A DNA stretch of 64,000 nucleotides from Osedax fenrisi (Eukaryota; Annelida; Polychaeta; Sabellida; Siboglinidae), in contig OZ025240.1 in assembly GCA_964019155.1 (NCBI GenBank), forward strand, positions 31,406,583 to 31,470,582, in the 5' to 3' direction. Below, piece after piece: positions 1 to 31,784 of the stretch; position 1 is the stretch's first letter; the number at the start of each line of letters is the position of its first letter. Made by a program: the position numbers and the translations under genes. The notes under the pieces are model-generated. The model was given only the letters and a program-made list of their open reading frames with translations. It did not search any database and had not been told where the DNA came from.

Positions 1-115
1 TAACTAGATATCATTGGTTGAAAAGAGACGCTTCCAATTGAAAATGAGTAAAATTCTTTCTTTGTGAATTAGCTACAGGTATGACAAGACGTCATTTATA
101 ATCATAAATTCTACT

Positions 116-178
116 ATGCCTCAACGTAATAAACGTTCACGGATCATGTCTGGAAACAAGAGGCAATCAAGTTCTAAG
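116..178 (+). CDS. Possible first coding exon, palindrome left arm
   Basis: An ATG opens 21 codons of a basic, serine-rich peptide (starts MPQRNKRSR, ends RQSSSK) and is followed directly by GTAATT, a plausible splice donor. I do not recognise the protein. The only support is that the mirror copy keeps the frame and donor. Any next exon on this strand would have to lie across or beyond the palindrome centre, so this may be a dead fragment. Confidence 0.3.
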
Positions 179-446
179 GTAATTATGTATGACAAGGGTA
201 AATATTAATATATATTATTATATAATGAAACTAAGTTATATAGAATTTAAAAATATAAAATAAATTATCTGTTATGAATTATATAACTCTTAGAATGATA
301 CTATTACTAACAATATATAATAGTATCATTCTAAGAGTTATATAATTCATAATACAGATAATTTATTTTTTAATTTTATATTTTTAAATTCTATATAATT
401 TAGTTTTCATTATATATTAATATTTACCCTTGTCATATATAATTAC

Positions 447-509
447 CTTAGAACTTGATTGCCTCTTGGTTCCAGACATTATCCGTGAACGTTTATTACG
501 TCGAGACAT
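447..509 (-). CDS. Possible first coding exon, palindrome right arm
   Basis: This is the mirror of 116-178: ATG, 21 codons (starts MSRRNKRSR, ends RQSSSK), then a GTAATT donor. Three residues differ between the copies (P/S, Q/R, N/T) and there is no stop or frameshift in either. The two frames point at each other, and readthrough from either side would make a long hairpin RNA. The function is unknown. Confidence 0.3.
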
Positions 510-595
510 AGTAGAATTTATGATTATAAATGACGTCTTGTCGTACCTATAGCTAATTCACAAAGAAAGAATTTTACTCATTTTACGTTGGAAGC

Positions 596-1146
596 CTAAA
601 AATCTTTGACTCTAATTTTCTCAAGTTTTTACTTTTTCACTTTTAGGCATATTTGAAAGCCTAAAACTCCTTTGATAACGAATATTTTTATCTTAAATTT
701 TTACTATCTATGTATAACATATATATTTATAATTATTATGTATAATTATCATATACAATTATAAATTCTTATTCTACTTTATATTACTTTATATTATAAC
801 AAATATTATAAAAAAATATGTAATTATTTTAAACTATTATATTTAAATAATTATAATTTATTATATTTAAAAACCTACAATATAAATATAAAGTAGAATT
901 ATATCTATTGAATAAAATAAAATTATTTAATTATCTTTAGTAGTTATTTATAGGTTGAGTTCTAGCTAGAGCTATAATTAACATTGCAATTGCGAACCCG
1001 CGCTAATCCCCTTAATTGCTTCATGAAATAGAAGCATCTTAATACTGATATATTAGTAATATCATCTCTGTAACAGTCGTGATCTAATTAATAAACAAAC
1101 GATGTATACACACGCTTTAACGACGATGTCTATTTATAGATTTCAG
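596..1146. other. AT-rich intron-like DNA
   Basis: AT-rich sequence with no supported exon. It lies immediately upstream of an immunoglobulin exon and is best read as part of the preceding intron, with a TTTCAG acceptor at its end. Confidence 0.6.
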
Positions 1147-1285
1147 ATTCACGCAATCATCGGAGCCTTCAACCATCTCACCTATGAGTTAGTCATCGAG
1201 AATGTCAAGGAAGAGGATTACGGTGTATTCAAGTGTAAATTCAGTAACTCTTTTGGATCGAGTGAAAAACTAATCGAATTAAAAA
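1147..1285 (+). CDS. Immunoglobulin-domain exon of a lachesin-like cell-surface protein
   Basis: The exon runs from a TTTCAG acceptor to a GTAAGT donor (46 codons plus one base). It encodes the C-terminal half of an I-set immunoglobulin domain. The segment LVIENVKEEDYGVFKCKFSN has the classic E-F corner D-x-G-x-(Y/F)-x-C, ending in the disulfide cysteine, followed by a G strand (SEKLIELK). This matches the last Ig domain of lachesin, IgLON and Amalgam-type proteins. Earlier Ig domains and the signal peptide must lie to the left, outside the window. An ATG further upstream (1102) is in frame but lies in the intron. The next exon joins in phase 1. Confidence 0.85.
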
Positions 1286-1555
1286 GTAAGTTATCGCTAT
1301 TTGAATGTAATATTTCATTTCAATCGTTGCATTATTATATTATATAATAATAATATTATTATAATATAGAATGATAAATATTCTATAAATTATTGACTAT
1401 ATTCTGTTAATTATATTTAATATAACAGTTTAATAACTCAAGAAAATGTGTAGGTGTCATTATATAAACAAATAATAAAACATTTTAAAATAATAAATAT
1501 AACGATGTACGTTGAATATTTACATCTATATTGATATGCTGCCGTCATCATACAG
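1286..1555 (+). other. Last intron of the immunoglobulin gene
   Basis: A 270-base AT-rich intron bounded by GTAAGT and CATACAG. Nothing else is seen in it. Confidence 0.75.
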
Positions 1556-1677
1556 GATCTGCCACACCACAGAAATCTCTAAAACTTGGAAGAATAATAA
1601 AAGGAACTGCTACAGCCATAACTATTTCCAAATTACTTATTTTCATAGCATTTGTGTTAACCGTTTTTAATCAATGA
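1556..1677 (+). CDS. Terminal exon of the lachesin-like protein: GPI-anchor signal
   Basis: The exon follows a CATACAG acceptor, joins the Ig exon in phase and ends at TGA. It encodes about 40 residues: a short polar linker (SATPQKSLKLGR), a small-residue stretch (GTATA), then a hydrophobic tail (about KLLIFIAFVLTVF) ending three residues before the stop. A C-terminal hydrophobic segment with no basic cytoplasmic tail is the expected layout of a GPI-attachment signal in lachesin/IgLON proteins. A very short transmembrane anchor is the alternative. The stop is about 250 bases from the stop of the opposing NEMF gene. Confidence 0.8.
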
Positions 1678-1856
1678 AATTAATATTTATATTAATTAAT
1701 ATGTATATGTGTACATATATATTTTATCTAATTATTTTGTACTTTCAAGTTTAATCATATTTACATTATATGTATATATATGTATTAATTTTATCTAATC
1801 ATTTTATATTTGTATTTATAATTGTATTTACATTCCATTGTTATATATACATATAT

Positions 1857-1862
1857 TTTATT
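1857..1862 (-). terminator. Candidate poly(A) signal of NEMF (AATAAA)
   Basis: AATAAA on the minus strand, about 70 bases downstream of the NEMF stop. The surroundings are AT-rich, so chance occurrence is possible; position and strand support it. Confidence 0.45.
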
Positions 1863-1873
1863 CAATATATTTT

Positions 1874-1879
1874 AATAAA
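1874..1879 (+). terminator. Candidate poly(A) signal of the immunoglobulin gene (AATAAA)
   Basis: AATAAA on the plus strand, about 200 bases after the TGA. It lies only about 11 bases from the NEMF signal on the other strand, so the two 3' UTRs would overlap. Confidence 0.4.
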
Positions 1880-1929
1880 TATAAAGAAAATATTGTGTCA
1901 ATATTACATCCTTGCAAGAATCGATAATA

Positions 1930-22429
<20,500 letters not shown>

Positions 22430-23296
22430 CTTAAATTTGTTCTATTGATACTTAAATATTATGTTTTGAAATGACACGAAAATATTGCACAATTTTATGA
22501 ATCAAATTTTATATTTTAATATTATTACAAAGATTGCAAAGGAAAATATTTGTTATAACCACGCCTATTATACACACATAATAGACTATATATTTAACAG
22601 TGACTTTGGACCACATATAATATTTATTTTACAAAAGTAATCTATATTTCGGACAAATGTCAATTTATATTATATTTACGCTATGATAGTATCAAACAAT
22701 ATTACATAAATATTAATTAATATATATGTAGAACATTTTTTCTTCATATGTTTACTTAAAATCGAGTAATATTTTGAATTAACATCATCTGCTGCTACTA
22801 ACAAGACCTCATATAACCTCGAGGTTACAGGAGGTATTGCTATTAGTCTATTTAAAATGTATATATGAAACTAAGTATGACATGTGAGCGGTATCGCCTT
22901 GATATTTTCTGATATGATGTAACGATGTGGATAAGTGGGGAATTTGACGTTTAATAATTATTAAACGTATATTATAATTTGTTTATATTTTATAATAGTA
23001 TTTCCTGTAACATTTTTAAATAAATAATATAAAAAAAGTATTAAGATATGTCACGGCCTCCTTTAGCTTCAAATTAAAGGAGGCCAATATATATTACAAA
23101 AGTATGGTTAAATAATTGTTTTAAATAAATAATCTACAAAATTATTTTTAATTATTTCATATTATTGCATATTTAGTTAGTTATAATATTTATTTATAGT
23201 TGAAATTATAAATTCAGGCAAAATGTATTTGTTAATACAATTATATAATTTAAAAATAATAATTTCTATAAAATAAATACCACTAACAACACTATT
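22430..23296. promoter_or_regulatory. Upstream region of NEMF; no promoter element resolved
   Basis: AT-rich DNA 5' of the NEMF start codon. The promoter and 5' UTR must begin here, but I see no TATA, Inr or GC box that I would defend. A short inverted repeat (GGCCTCCTTTA and complement, about 23053-23084) is present. Confidence 0.35.
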
Positions 23297-23447
23297 AAGG
23301 GAGTATCACACTACAAGTATTTCCGGTAACTTGCCGGAAATAATGTCTTGCTCAATAATGTTGTTGGAAGTGTATCCCACTATAATAGATTTATGGCGTC
23401 AGTATTGATATTATTTCAGGAAATACTTGTAGTGGGATACCCCCTTT
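23297..23447. mobile_element. MITE, GGGGGTATCC family, copy a
   Basis: A 151-bp element. AAGGGAGTATCACACTACAA at the left is mirrored by AGTGGGATACCCCCTTT at the right. Subterminal TATTTCCGGTAACTTGCCGG forms its own small palindrome. Confidence 0.75.
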
Positions 23448-23455
23448 ATGTGTAG

Positions 23456-23505
23456 GGGAAATATGGGTAATGTGGCCAGGAGGGTAATATGGCCAGCTGG
23501 TGTAT
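23456..23505. mobile_element. Isolated TAGGGGAA terminus with duplicated internal motif
   Basis: TAGGGGAAATATGGGTAATG is followed by two copies of GGGTAAT(G/A)TGGCCA. This resembles one end of the TAGGGGAA elements at 24378, 31785 and 34914; no partner end was found. Confidence 0.4.
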
Positions 23506-23612
23506 CTCATAAACTAAAAGTACAATAAAATAAAATATATACATTAAATATGCGCATTGGTAAGCGTAACATGTACAAATAATTTGTATATGTATTTTTA
23601 ATTTATCCCCAT

Positions 23613-23858
23613 AAGGGGGTATCCAACTATAGGTATTTCCGGCAACTTGCCGGAAATATTGTAACTTTAAAACAATTTTCTATCAAGTTGTAAGGGATAT
23701 CATCTACAGTGTACTTATTTTTTTGTTAATTACTTTATTTCAGGCAAGTTGCCGGAAAGTAAGGGGGTTCCAACTAAAATTGTGGTTAACTTTATAGAAA
23801 ATCGTTTTAAAGTTAAAATATTTCCGGAAAGTTGCCGGAATACTTATAGTGATAACCC
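23613..23858. mobile_element. MITE, GGGGGTATCC family, copy b (double)
   Basis: AAGGGGGTATCCAACTATAG at the left and TATAGTGATAACCC at the right, with a second internal end (GTAAGGGGGTTCCAAC) near 23760 and four TTGCCGGAA palindrome halves. It looks like two family members joined or nested. Confidence 0.7.
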
Positions 23859-24109
23859 ATTATTAAATAATTAATAAAAAAAATTATGTAAAAAAACCGA
23901 TTTACTTTTTAAAAAATTGAAATAAAGTCCGAAAGCAAAATATGACAAAAATGTTAAACCATATACCGTGCGACGAGCAAGCTCTTTCCTAGACATTGTA
24001 CATATAATAGATAGCAATTTAACATAGAGTAAATATACTTTAAATTTATACATCGGCACCTAATAAGATATACACATCAATTATCAATAATAATATAGGT
24101 AATAAATAA

Positions 24110-24115
<6 letters not shown>

Positions 24116-24149
<34 letters not shown>
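24116..24149. repeat. (TA)n microsatellite
   Basis: About 32 bases of TA in non-coding AT-rich DNA. Confidence 0.9.
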
Positions 24150-24153
<4 letters not shown>

Positions 24154-24270
24154 ATAATAATATTATTATTATACTATTATATAATAGTTTATTTGGAAAC
24201 TTAAATAATAGTAAAAACAATTCTCTAGAGTGTAATCAAATAATAATGTTAAAATAACTAATAATAAAAT

Positions 24271-24377
24271 ATGTTTCTTCAGACTTTTGATGAAGATTTA
24301 AATGATAGGATCGCTTCATATCACCAGATGTATCTTAAGAATAATTATTCCATATCGATGCAGCAGACATTCTTAAA
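24271..24377 (+). pseudogene. Possible decayed DNA-transposase fragment
   Basis: A short open frame reads EDLNDRIASYHQMYLKNNYS, then SMQQTFL. The spacing is like the N-terminal helix-turn-helix segments of pogo/Tigger or related transposases (acidic residues, a hydrophobic helix, then a second helix). It is cut by the TAGGGGAA element at 24378; the sequence right after that element (from 25225) would continue the frame as LLCDLQ. Identification is tentative. Confidence 0.25.
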
Positions 24378-25224
24378 TAGGGGAAGTAACCGAATACGGA
24401 TACTCTCTGTATCTCAGAAACCAAAAATTCTACAAAAAATGTTTAATGAATAAAATATTCATAATTATATAAATAATCTAAAATAGTATTTTTTATTATT
24501 TAATATTTCAAAATATTTCTAGTATATCCAATAAACTGATTTTTTTATTACATTTTAAATTTATGAAAAATAATGTCAACTTTTAAAAACATCTCAAGAA
24601 TATAAAAATGTATCGATATAAAATATAACACTATATGTTATTAAAAAATAAAGCATTCTAAATTTATATTTATAATTTCTATATTGTTATCAAATATTCA
24701 TTAAGTTATAAGCATATATCTAGAGGTCATATAAGTACCTAATACGGACACCCTATCACCATTTAGCGCGCAGCGTATGAACAAGTATGATATTCATAAA
24801 AATCGCGTGCGTTATAATATTAATACCACCAAAAGCTAAATCTATAATTTTTATTATTTAGATACTTAAATTGTATTATTAATTAAAAAAGAATAGAAAT
24901 AAATAAATTATTAACTAATTGAATTAGAATAAATTGTTCATAACATTAATTGTAAATAATGTAATTGTAATTTTTCTGATTGATTTATTAATAATATATA
25001 GTTTATCTATTAGTATATAGGGTGTCCTTATTATAACACACGGTATCCGTATTCGTATTCGTATCGATATCTATGGAATTAAAAGATTAAATAAAATTTT
25101 AAAATCACAATAATATCTATAATCATATAATATTAATATATTGTAATTGTTGAATACAAATAATTAGTCATACATTGTTGATACCATTTAATGTTAAAGT
25201 GTCCGTATTAGGTTACTTCCCCTA
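24378..25224. mobile_element. TAGGGGAA-end TIR element 1
   Basis: An 847-bp element with TAGGGGAAGTAACCGAATAC at the left and its near complement (GTATTAGGTTACTTCCCCTA) at the right. Inside are further copies of a motif like TAATACGGACACC near 24750, and of its complement near 25020-25060. No coding frame of note and no matching target duplication. Confidence 0.75.
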
Positions 25225-25624
25225 CTTTTGTGTGATTTGCAGTCGACATATATATATGGGTACACTGTGTACCGTACACATAATATCCTACTATATACGA
25301 CATATGTATACATATATCGTTTCATGTATATTAAACGTCTCTATAGAGATATACGTTTTTATTACAGCTCTATAGAGCTATATATAGCTATATATATATG
25401 CATCCTATTCAATTTAAAATAATATATATATATAATACAGATTAATGCTATTAAATCAATATATAGGTTTTTTTTATAAATAATATGTAAACATTTATAT
25501 ATAATTAATTATAACAATTGTTATATAAGAAATATATATATTGATTAATTATTTAAAAAAATACCGTATATGTTTTAACCAATACATCGATGTATACGTA
25601 TCCACACACGCATACCCAACGCAC

Positions 25625-25630
25625 ACACAC

Positions 25631-25662
<32 letters not shown>
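25625..25662. repeat. (AC)n/(TA)n microsatellite
   Basis: A short ACACACAC run followed by about 30 bases of TA. Confidence 0.85.
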
Positions 25663-25665
<3 letters not shown>

Positions 25666-25813
25666 TATATAATAGTAAAATATATATTTAACTATATTAA
25701 AAACTATATTATTCTTAAATATTCGCTTGTGTTATTATATTATTTATTAATATTAAATCTAATATTTGATCTATTAATTCAAGACTATAGTCAAGAATAT
25801 ATATAGTCTTTAT

Positions 25814-26032
25814 AAAGGGTGTATCCCATTACCAGTATTTCCGGAAATAATGTCTAGAAATTCTTGATAGAAAATTATTTTCTAGCATGTTGTAGTGGGA
25901 TACCCCCTTTAAATATCCTATATTTCCGGTAATTTGCAGTAAAGTAAGGAGGTATCCCACTACAATTGTAGTTAACTTGCTAGAAAATCACTTTCTAGCA
26001 AATATTTCCGGAAATACTGGTAGTGGGATACC
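25814..26032. mobile_element. MITE, GGGGGTATCC family, copy c (double)
   Basis: AAAGGGTGTATCCCATTACC at the left, an internal right end GTGGGATACCCCCTTT near 25910, a new left end GGAGGTATCCCACTAC near 25950 and a terminal GGTAGTGGGATACC. The double structure is the same as in copy b. Central TTTCTAGCA/TGCTAGAAA inverted repeats are shared. Confidence 0.75.
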
Positions 26033-26394
26033 GACATACAAGAACACCCCTTAATAATTCTATTCGCTTCAATGTTTTAAAATATCGAATAATTGGTTTA
26101 TATATTAATATTTTGAAAATAGTAGGTTATACCTATATTCTATATAGATTAAATATAACAAGCATTAATATAATTTTATAATTTTATATATATAAATCAT
26201 AATATTAATTTGTTATCTATATTTCATATTTCTATATATACTATGCATTGTTATTGTTATTGTTATTGTTATTTTTATTTTGGTGGAGTCCTTTCATACT
26301 ATCCAGGAACTTAGATGAACTTTTCATTTATAACCATATATTGCTATAATGTATCTTCGAAGCCGCTTTCATATTAAGGGGTTTCTCCCCTTAA

Positions 26395-26607
26395 GGCATC
26401 CATTGTTTTAACGAGAGCCGATCATTTATTTATACACAATTATATAAGATCATTTCTAAATTATAATGGTCTGAACGAAGCTTGAACTCGCATACTATCA
26501 AGCCTCGTTCGGATCCGACCATTACTGGTTGACCATTACAATTTAGAAGTGATCTTATATAATTGTGTATAAATAAATGATCGGCTCTCGTTAAAACAAT
26601 GGATGCC
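26395..26607. mobile_element. TTAA-flanked hairpin MITE (piggyBac-type target)
   Basis: Two arms of about 78 bases begin GGCATCCATTGTTTTAACGA and pair almost perfectly across a 58-base loop that itself contains GAACGAAGCTTGA/TCAAGCCTCGTTC. Both outer ends are flanked by TTAA (26391-26394, 26608-26611), the piggyBac target. The terminal bases GGCATCC are not the usual piggyBac CCC, so the superfamily is tentative. Small extra hairpins flank it (GGGGTTTCTCCCC at 26379; ATCAAAGAT...ATCTTTGAT at 26620-26655). Confidence 0.75.
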
Positions 26608-26611
26608 TTAA

Positions 26612-27412
26612 CATAATATCAAAGATACTACGAAGTCCTTCGGACGATCTTTGATAATATATAGAGCAAAGACGTTATATATTAATACAGGCTTCGCCCC
26701 TTAGATGTCTATGATATAGAGTATACCATCAATGAATTAGAATATAGGGAAATATGAAATATAGATATTACATGTAATAATTTGTTAATCATTTACCATA
26801 TTGATTTATTTAATTTTTGAATAATAATCGTTGTATTAATAATTTACCTTACTATTATTACCTAAATAAATAGATATAATAATAAATATATTTACTATAT
26901 ATGATAAAATAGAACAACTACATGTAACTACCTAATTAGTACAATGATATTCCTACTTCAATTGTATGGAATACTGCTGCAGTATTATCAATACTATGAT
27001 AACGGTACCGTAACAAGAACACATCCATTAGCATTAGCTAGATATCTATAGTGTTATAGCAACCATCATGTGTTTAGTTGTATACCTATGTGTTTCTCTG
27101 TAACGTTAGACTGCTACTGTGAATATTGAATGGAATCAAAACAAACTGACTATAGTATATATATATTTTAATCTAAGAATAAATTCTTTAAACATATATG
27201 AATCATATATTGAATCCCGAAAAAAAACAGCTTCAAAAACATATAGTTTCAAAGATTAACTTGAAAATAAATAGCCACAATTAGATATAGGAGAATTCCT
27301 AGCAGAATTCCTAATTCAGGTTATTATAAAATTGAAGTAAAATCCTTCATGGTAAAATAAAATAATTTTTAAATATCGAAATAAAAAGTAATGATGTATT
27401 TGGTTGTTGATC
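26612..27412. other. AT-rich non-coding DNA between the hairpin MITE and the satellite
   Basis: No exon, RNA gene or element end could be supported apart from a small hairpin with a GAAGTCCTTCGGACG stem-loop near 26630-26645. Confidence 0.5.
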
Positions 27413-30400
27413 AACTATAACCTATATGTAGGTATAACTATAACAACTATAACCTATATGATGGTATAACTATAACAACTATAACCTATATGTAGGTATA
27501 ACTATAACAACTATAACCTATATGTAGGTATAACTATAACAACTATAACCTATATGATGGTATAACTATAACAACTATAACCTATATGATGGTATAACTA
27601 TAACAACTATAACCTATATGATGGTATAACTATAACAACTATAACCTATATGTAGGTATAACTATAACAACTATAACCTATATGATGGTATAACTATAAC
27701 AACTATAACCTATATGTAGGTATAACTATAACAACTATAACCTATATGTAGGTATAACTATAACAACTATAACCTATATGTAGGTATAACTATAACAACT
27801 ATAACCTATATGATGGTATAACTATAACAACTATAACCTATATGTAGGTATAGCTATAACAACTATAACCTATATGTAGGTATAACTATAACAACTATAA
27901 CCTATATGTAGGTATAACTATAACAACTATAACCTATATGTAGGTATAACTATAACAACTATAACCTATATGTAGGTATAACTATAACAACTATAACCTA
28001 TATGTAGGTATAACTATAACAACTATAACCTATATGATGGTATAACTATAACAACTATAACCTATATGTAGGTATAACTATAACAACTATAACCTATATG
28101 TAGGTATAACTATAACAACTATAACCTATATGTAGGTATAACTATAACAACTATAACCTATATGATGGTATAACTATAACAACTATAACCTATATGTAGG
28201 TATAGCTATAACAACTATAACCTATATGTAGGTATAACTATAACAACTATAACCTATATGTAGGTATAACTATAACAACTATAACCTATATGTAGGTATA
28301 ACTATAACAACTATAACCTATATGTAGGTATAACTATAACAACTATAACCTATATGTAGGTATAACTATAACAACTATAACCTATATGTAGGTATAACTA
28401 TAACAACTATAACCTATATGTAGGTATAACTATAACAACTATAACCTATATGTAGGTATAACTATAACAACTATAACCTATATGATGGTATAACTATAAC
28501 AACTATAACCTATATGATGGTATAACTATAACAACTATAACCTATATGATGGTATAACTATAACAACTATAACCTATATGATGGTATAACTATAACAACT
28601 ATAACCTATATGTAGGTATAACTATAACAACTATAACCTATATGATGGTATAACTATAACAACTATAACCTATATGTAGGTATAACTATAACAACTATAA
28701 CCTATATGTAGGTATAACTATAACAACTATAACCTATATGATGGTATAACTATAACAACTATAACCTATATGATGGTATAACTATAACAACTATAACCTA
28801 TATGTAGGTATAACTATAACAACTATAACCTATATGTAGGTATAACTATAACAACTATAACCTATATGATGGTATAACTATAACAACTATAACCTATATG
28901 ATGGTATAACTATAACAACTATAACCTATATGATGGTATAACTATAACAACTATAACCTATATGTAGGTATAACTATAACAACTATAACCTATATGTAGG
29001 TATAACTATAACAACTATAACCTATATGATGGTATAACTATAACAACTATAACCTATATGATGGTATAACTATAACAACTATAACCTATATGTAGGTATA
29101 ACTATAACAACTATAACCTATATGATGGTATAACTATAACAACTATAACCTATATGTAGGTATAACTATAACAACTATAACCTATATGTAGGTATAACTA
29201 TAACAACTATAACCTATATGTAGGTATAACTATAACAACTATAACCTATATGATGGTATAACTATAACAACTATAACCTATATGTAGGTATAACTATAAC
29301 AACTATAACCTATATGATGGTATAACTATAACAACTATAACCTATATGTAGGTATAACTATAACAACTATAACCTATATGTAGGTATAACTATAACAACT
29401 ATAACCTATATGTAGGTATAACTATAACAACTATAACCTATATGTAGGTATAACTATAACAACTATAACCTATATGTAGGTATAACTATAACAACTATAA
29501 CCTATATGATGGTATAACTATAACAACTATAACCTATATGTAGGTATAACTATAACAACTATAACCTATATGATGGTATAACTATAACAACTATAACCTA
29601 TATGTAGGTATAACTATAACAACTATAACCTATATGTAGGTATAACTATAACAACTATAACCTATATGTAGGTATAACTATAACAACTATAACCTATATG
29701 ATGGTATAACTATAACAACTATAACCTATATGTAGGTATAACTATAACAACTATAACCTATATGTAGGTATAACTATAACAACTATAACCTATATGATGG
29801 TATAACTATAACAACTATAACCTATATGTAGGTATAACTATAACAACTATAACCTATATGTAGGTATAACTATAACAACTATAACCTATATGATGGTATA
29901 ACTATAACAACTATAACCTATATGTAGGTATAACTATAACAACTATAACCTATATGTAGGTATAACTATAACAACTATAACCTATATGATGGTATAACTA
30001 TAACAACTATAACCTATATGTAGGTATAACTATAACAACTATAACCTATATGTAGGTATAACTATAACAACTATAACCTATATGTAGGTATAACTATAAC
30101 AACTATAACCTATATGATGGTATAACTATAACAACTATAACCTATATGTAGGTATAACTATAACAACTATAACCTATATGATGGTATAACTATAACAACT
30201 ATAACCTATATGTAGGTATAACTATAACAACTATAACCTATATGTAGGTATAACTATAACAACTATAACCTATATGATGGTATAACTATAACAACTATAA
30301 CCTATATGATGGTATAACTATAACAACTATAACCTATATGTAGGTATAACTATAACAACTATAACCTATATGTAGGTATAACTATAACAACTATAACCTA

Positions 30401-31719
30401 TATGTAGGTATAACTATAACAACTATAACCTATATGTAGGTATAACTATAACAACTATAACCTATATGATGGTATAACTATAACAACTATAACCTATATG
30501 TAGGTATAACTATAACAACTATAACCTATATGTAGGTATAACTATAACAACTATAACCTATATGTAGGTATAACTATAACAACTATAACCTATATGTAGG
30601 TATAACTATAACAACTATAACCTATATGTAGGTATAACTATAACAACTATAACCTATATGTAGTTATAACTATAACAACTATAACCTATATGTAGGTATA
30701 ACTATAACAACTATAACCTATATGTAGGTATAACTATAACAACTATAACCTATATGATGGTATAACTATAACAACTATAACCTATATGTAGGTATAACTA
30801 TAACAACTATAACCTATATGATGGTATAACTATAACAACTATAACCTATATGTAGGTATAACTATAACAACTATAACCTATATGATGGTATAACTATAAC
30901 AACTATAACCTATATGTAGGTATAACTATAACAACTATAACCTATATGATGGTATAACTATAACAACTATAACCTATATGTAGGTATAACTATAACAACT
31001 ATAACCTATATGTAGGTATAACTATAACAACTATAACCTATATGTAGGTATAACTATAACAACTATAACCTATATGATGGTATAACTATAACAACTATAA
31101 CCTATATGTAGGTATAACTATAACAACTATAACCTATATGTAGGTATAACTATAACAACTATAACCTATATGATGGTATAACTATAACAACTATAACCTA
31201 TATGATGGTATAACTATAACAACTATAACCTATATGTAGGTATAACTATAACAACTATAACCTATATGATGGTATAACTATAACAACTATAACCTATATG
31301 TAGGTATAACTATAACAACTATAACCTATATGTAGGTATAACTATAACAACTATAACCTATATGATGGTATAACTATAACAACTATAACCTATATGTAGG
31401 TATAACTATAACAACTATAACCTATATGATGGTATAACTATAACAACTATAACCTATATGTAGGTATAACTATAACAACTATAACCTATATGTAGGTATA
31501 ACTATAACAACTATAACCTATATGATGGTATAACTATAACAACTATAACCTATATGATGGTATAACTATAACAACTATAACCTATATGTAGGTATAACTA
31601 TAACAACTATAACCTATATGTAGGTATAACTATAACAACTATAACCTATATGTAGGTATAACTATAACAACTATAACCTATATGTAGGTATAACTATAAC
31701 AACTATAACCTATATGATG
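27413..31719. repeat. 32-bp satellite array, about 135 copies, two variants
   Basis: A head-to-tail array of about 4,307 bases with a strict 32-base period. Units are identical except at one place: CCTATATGTAGGTATA (about 88 units by hand count) or CCTATATGATGGTATA (about 47). Only three other changes were seen: TAGCTATAAC at about 27851 and 28202, and TAGTTATAAC at about 30661. The unit is nearly palindromic around CCTATATGTAGG. The period is not a multiple of three and each unit has stops, so it is not coding. No spacers exist, so it is not CRISPR-like. Confidence 0.98.
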
Positions 31720-31784
31720 ATAAATGATTGATACAATAAGCAATACCAATATATCATTTTATCCAATACTAATCCTCGAGGAGA

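Larger units (their letters stand above)
30..595. repeat. Near-perfect 566-bp palindrome (inverted repeat)
   Basis: The left arm (about 30-302) is repeated in reverse complement by the right arm (about 317-595), around a loop of roughly 12 bases near 312. The arms differ by scattered substitutions and small indels. Homology stops abruptly at the GCTTCCAA/TTGGAAGC ends. Each arm carries the same short reading frame with a splice-donor-like end, so the palindrome contains a duplicated gene fragment and is not simple sequence. A foldback transposon or a local inverted duplication could each produce it. Confidence 0.85.

Noticed and set aside
27413..31719. CRISPR-like regular repeat array
   Set aside because: The 32-bp units are directly contiguous with no unique spacers and the genome is eukaryotic; it is a satellite.
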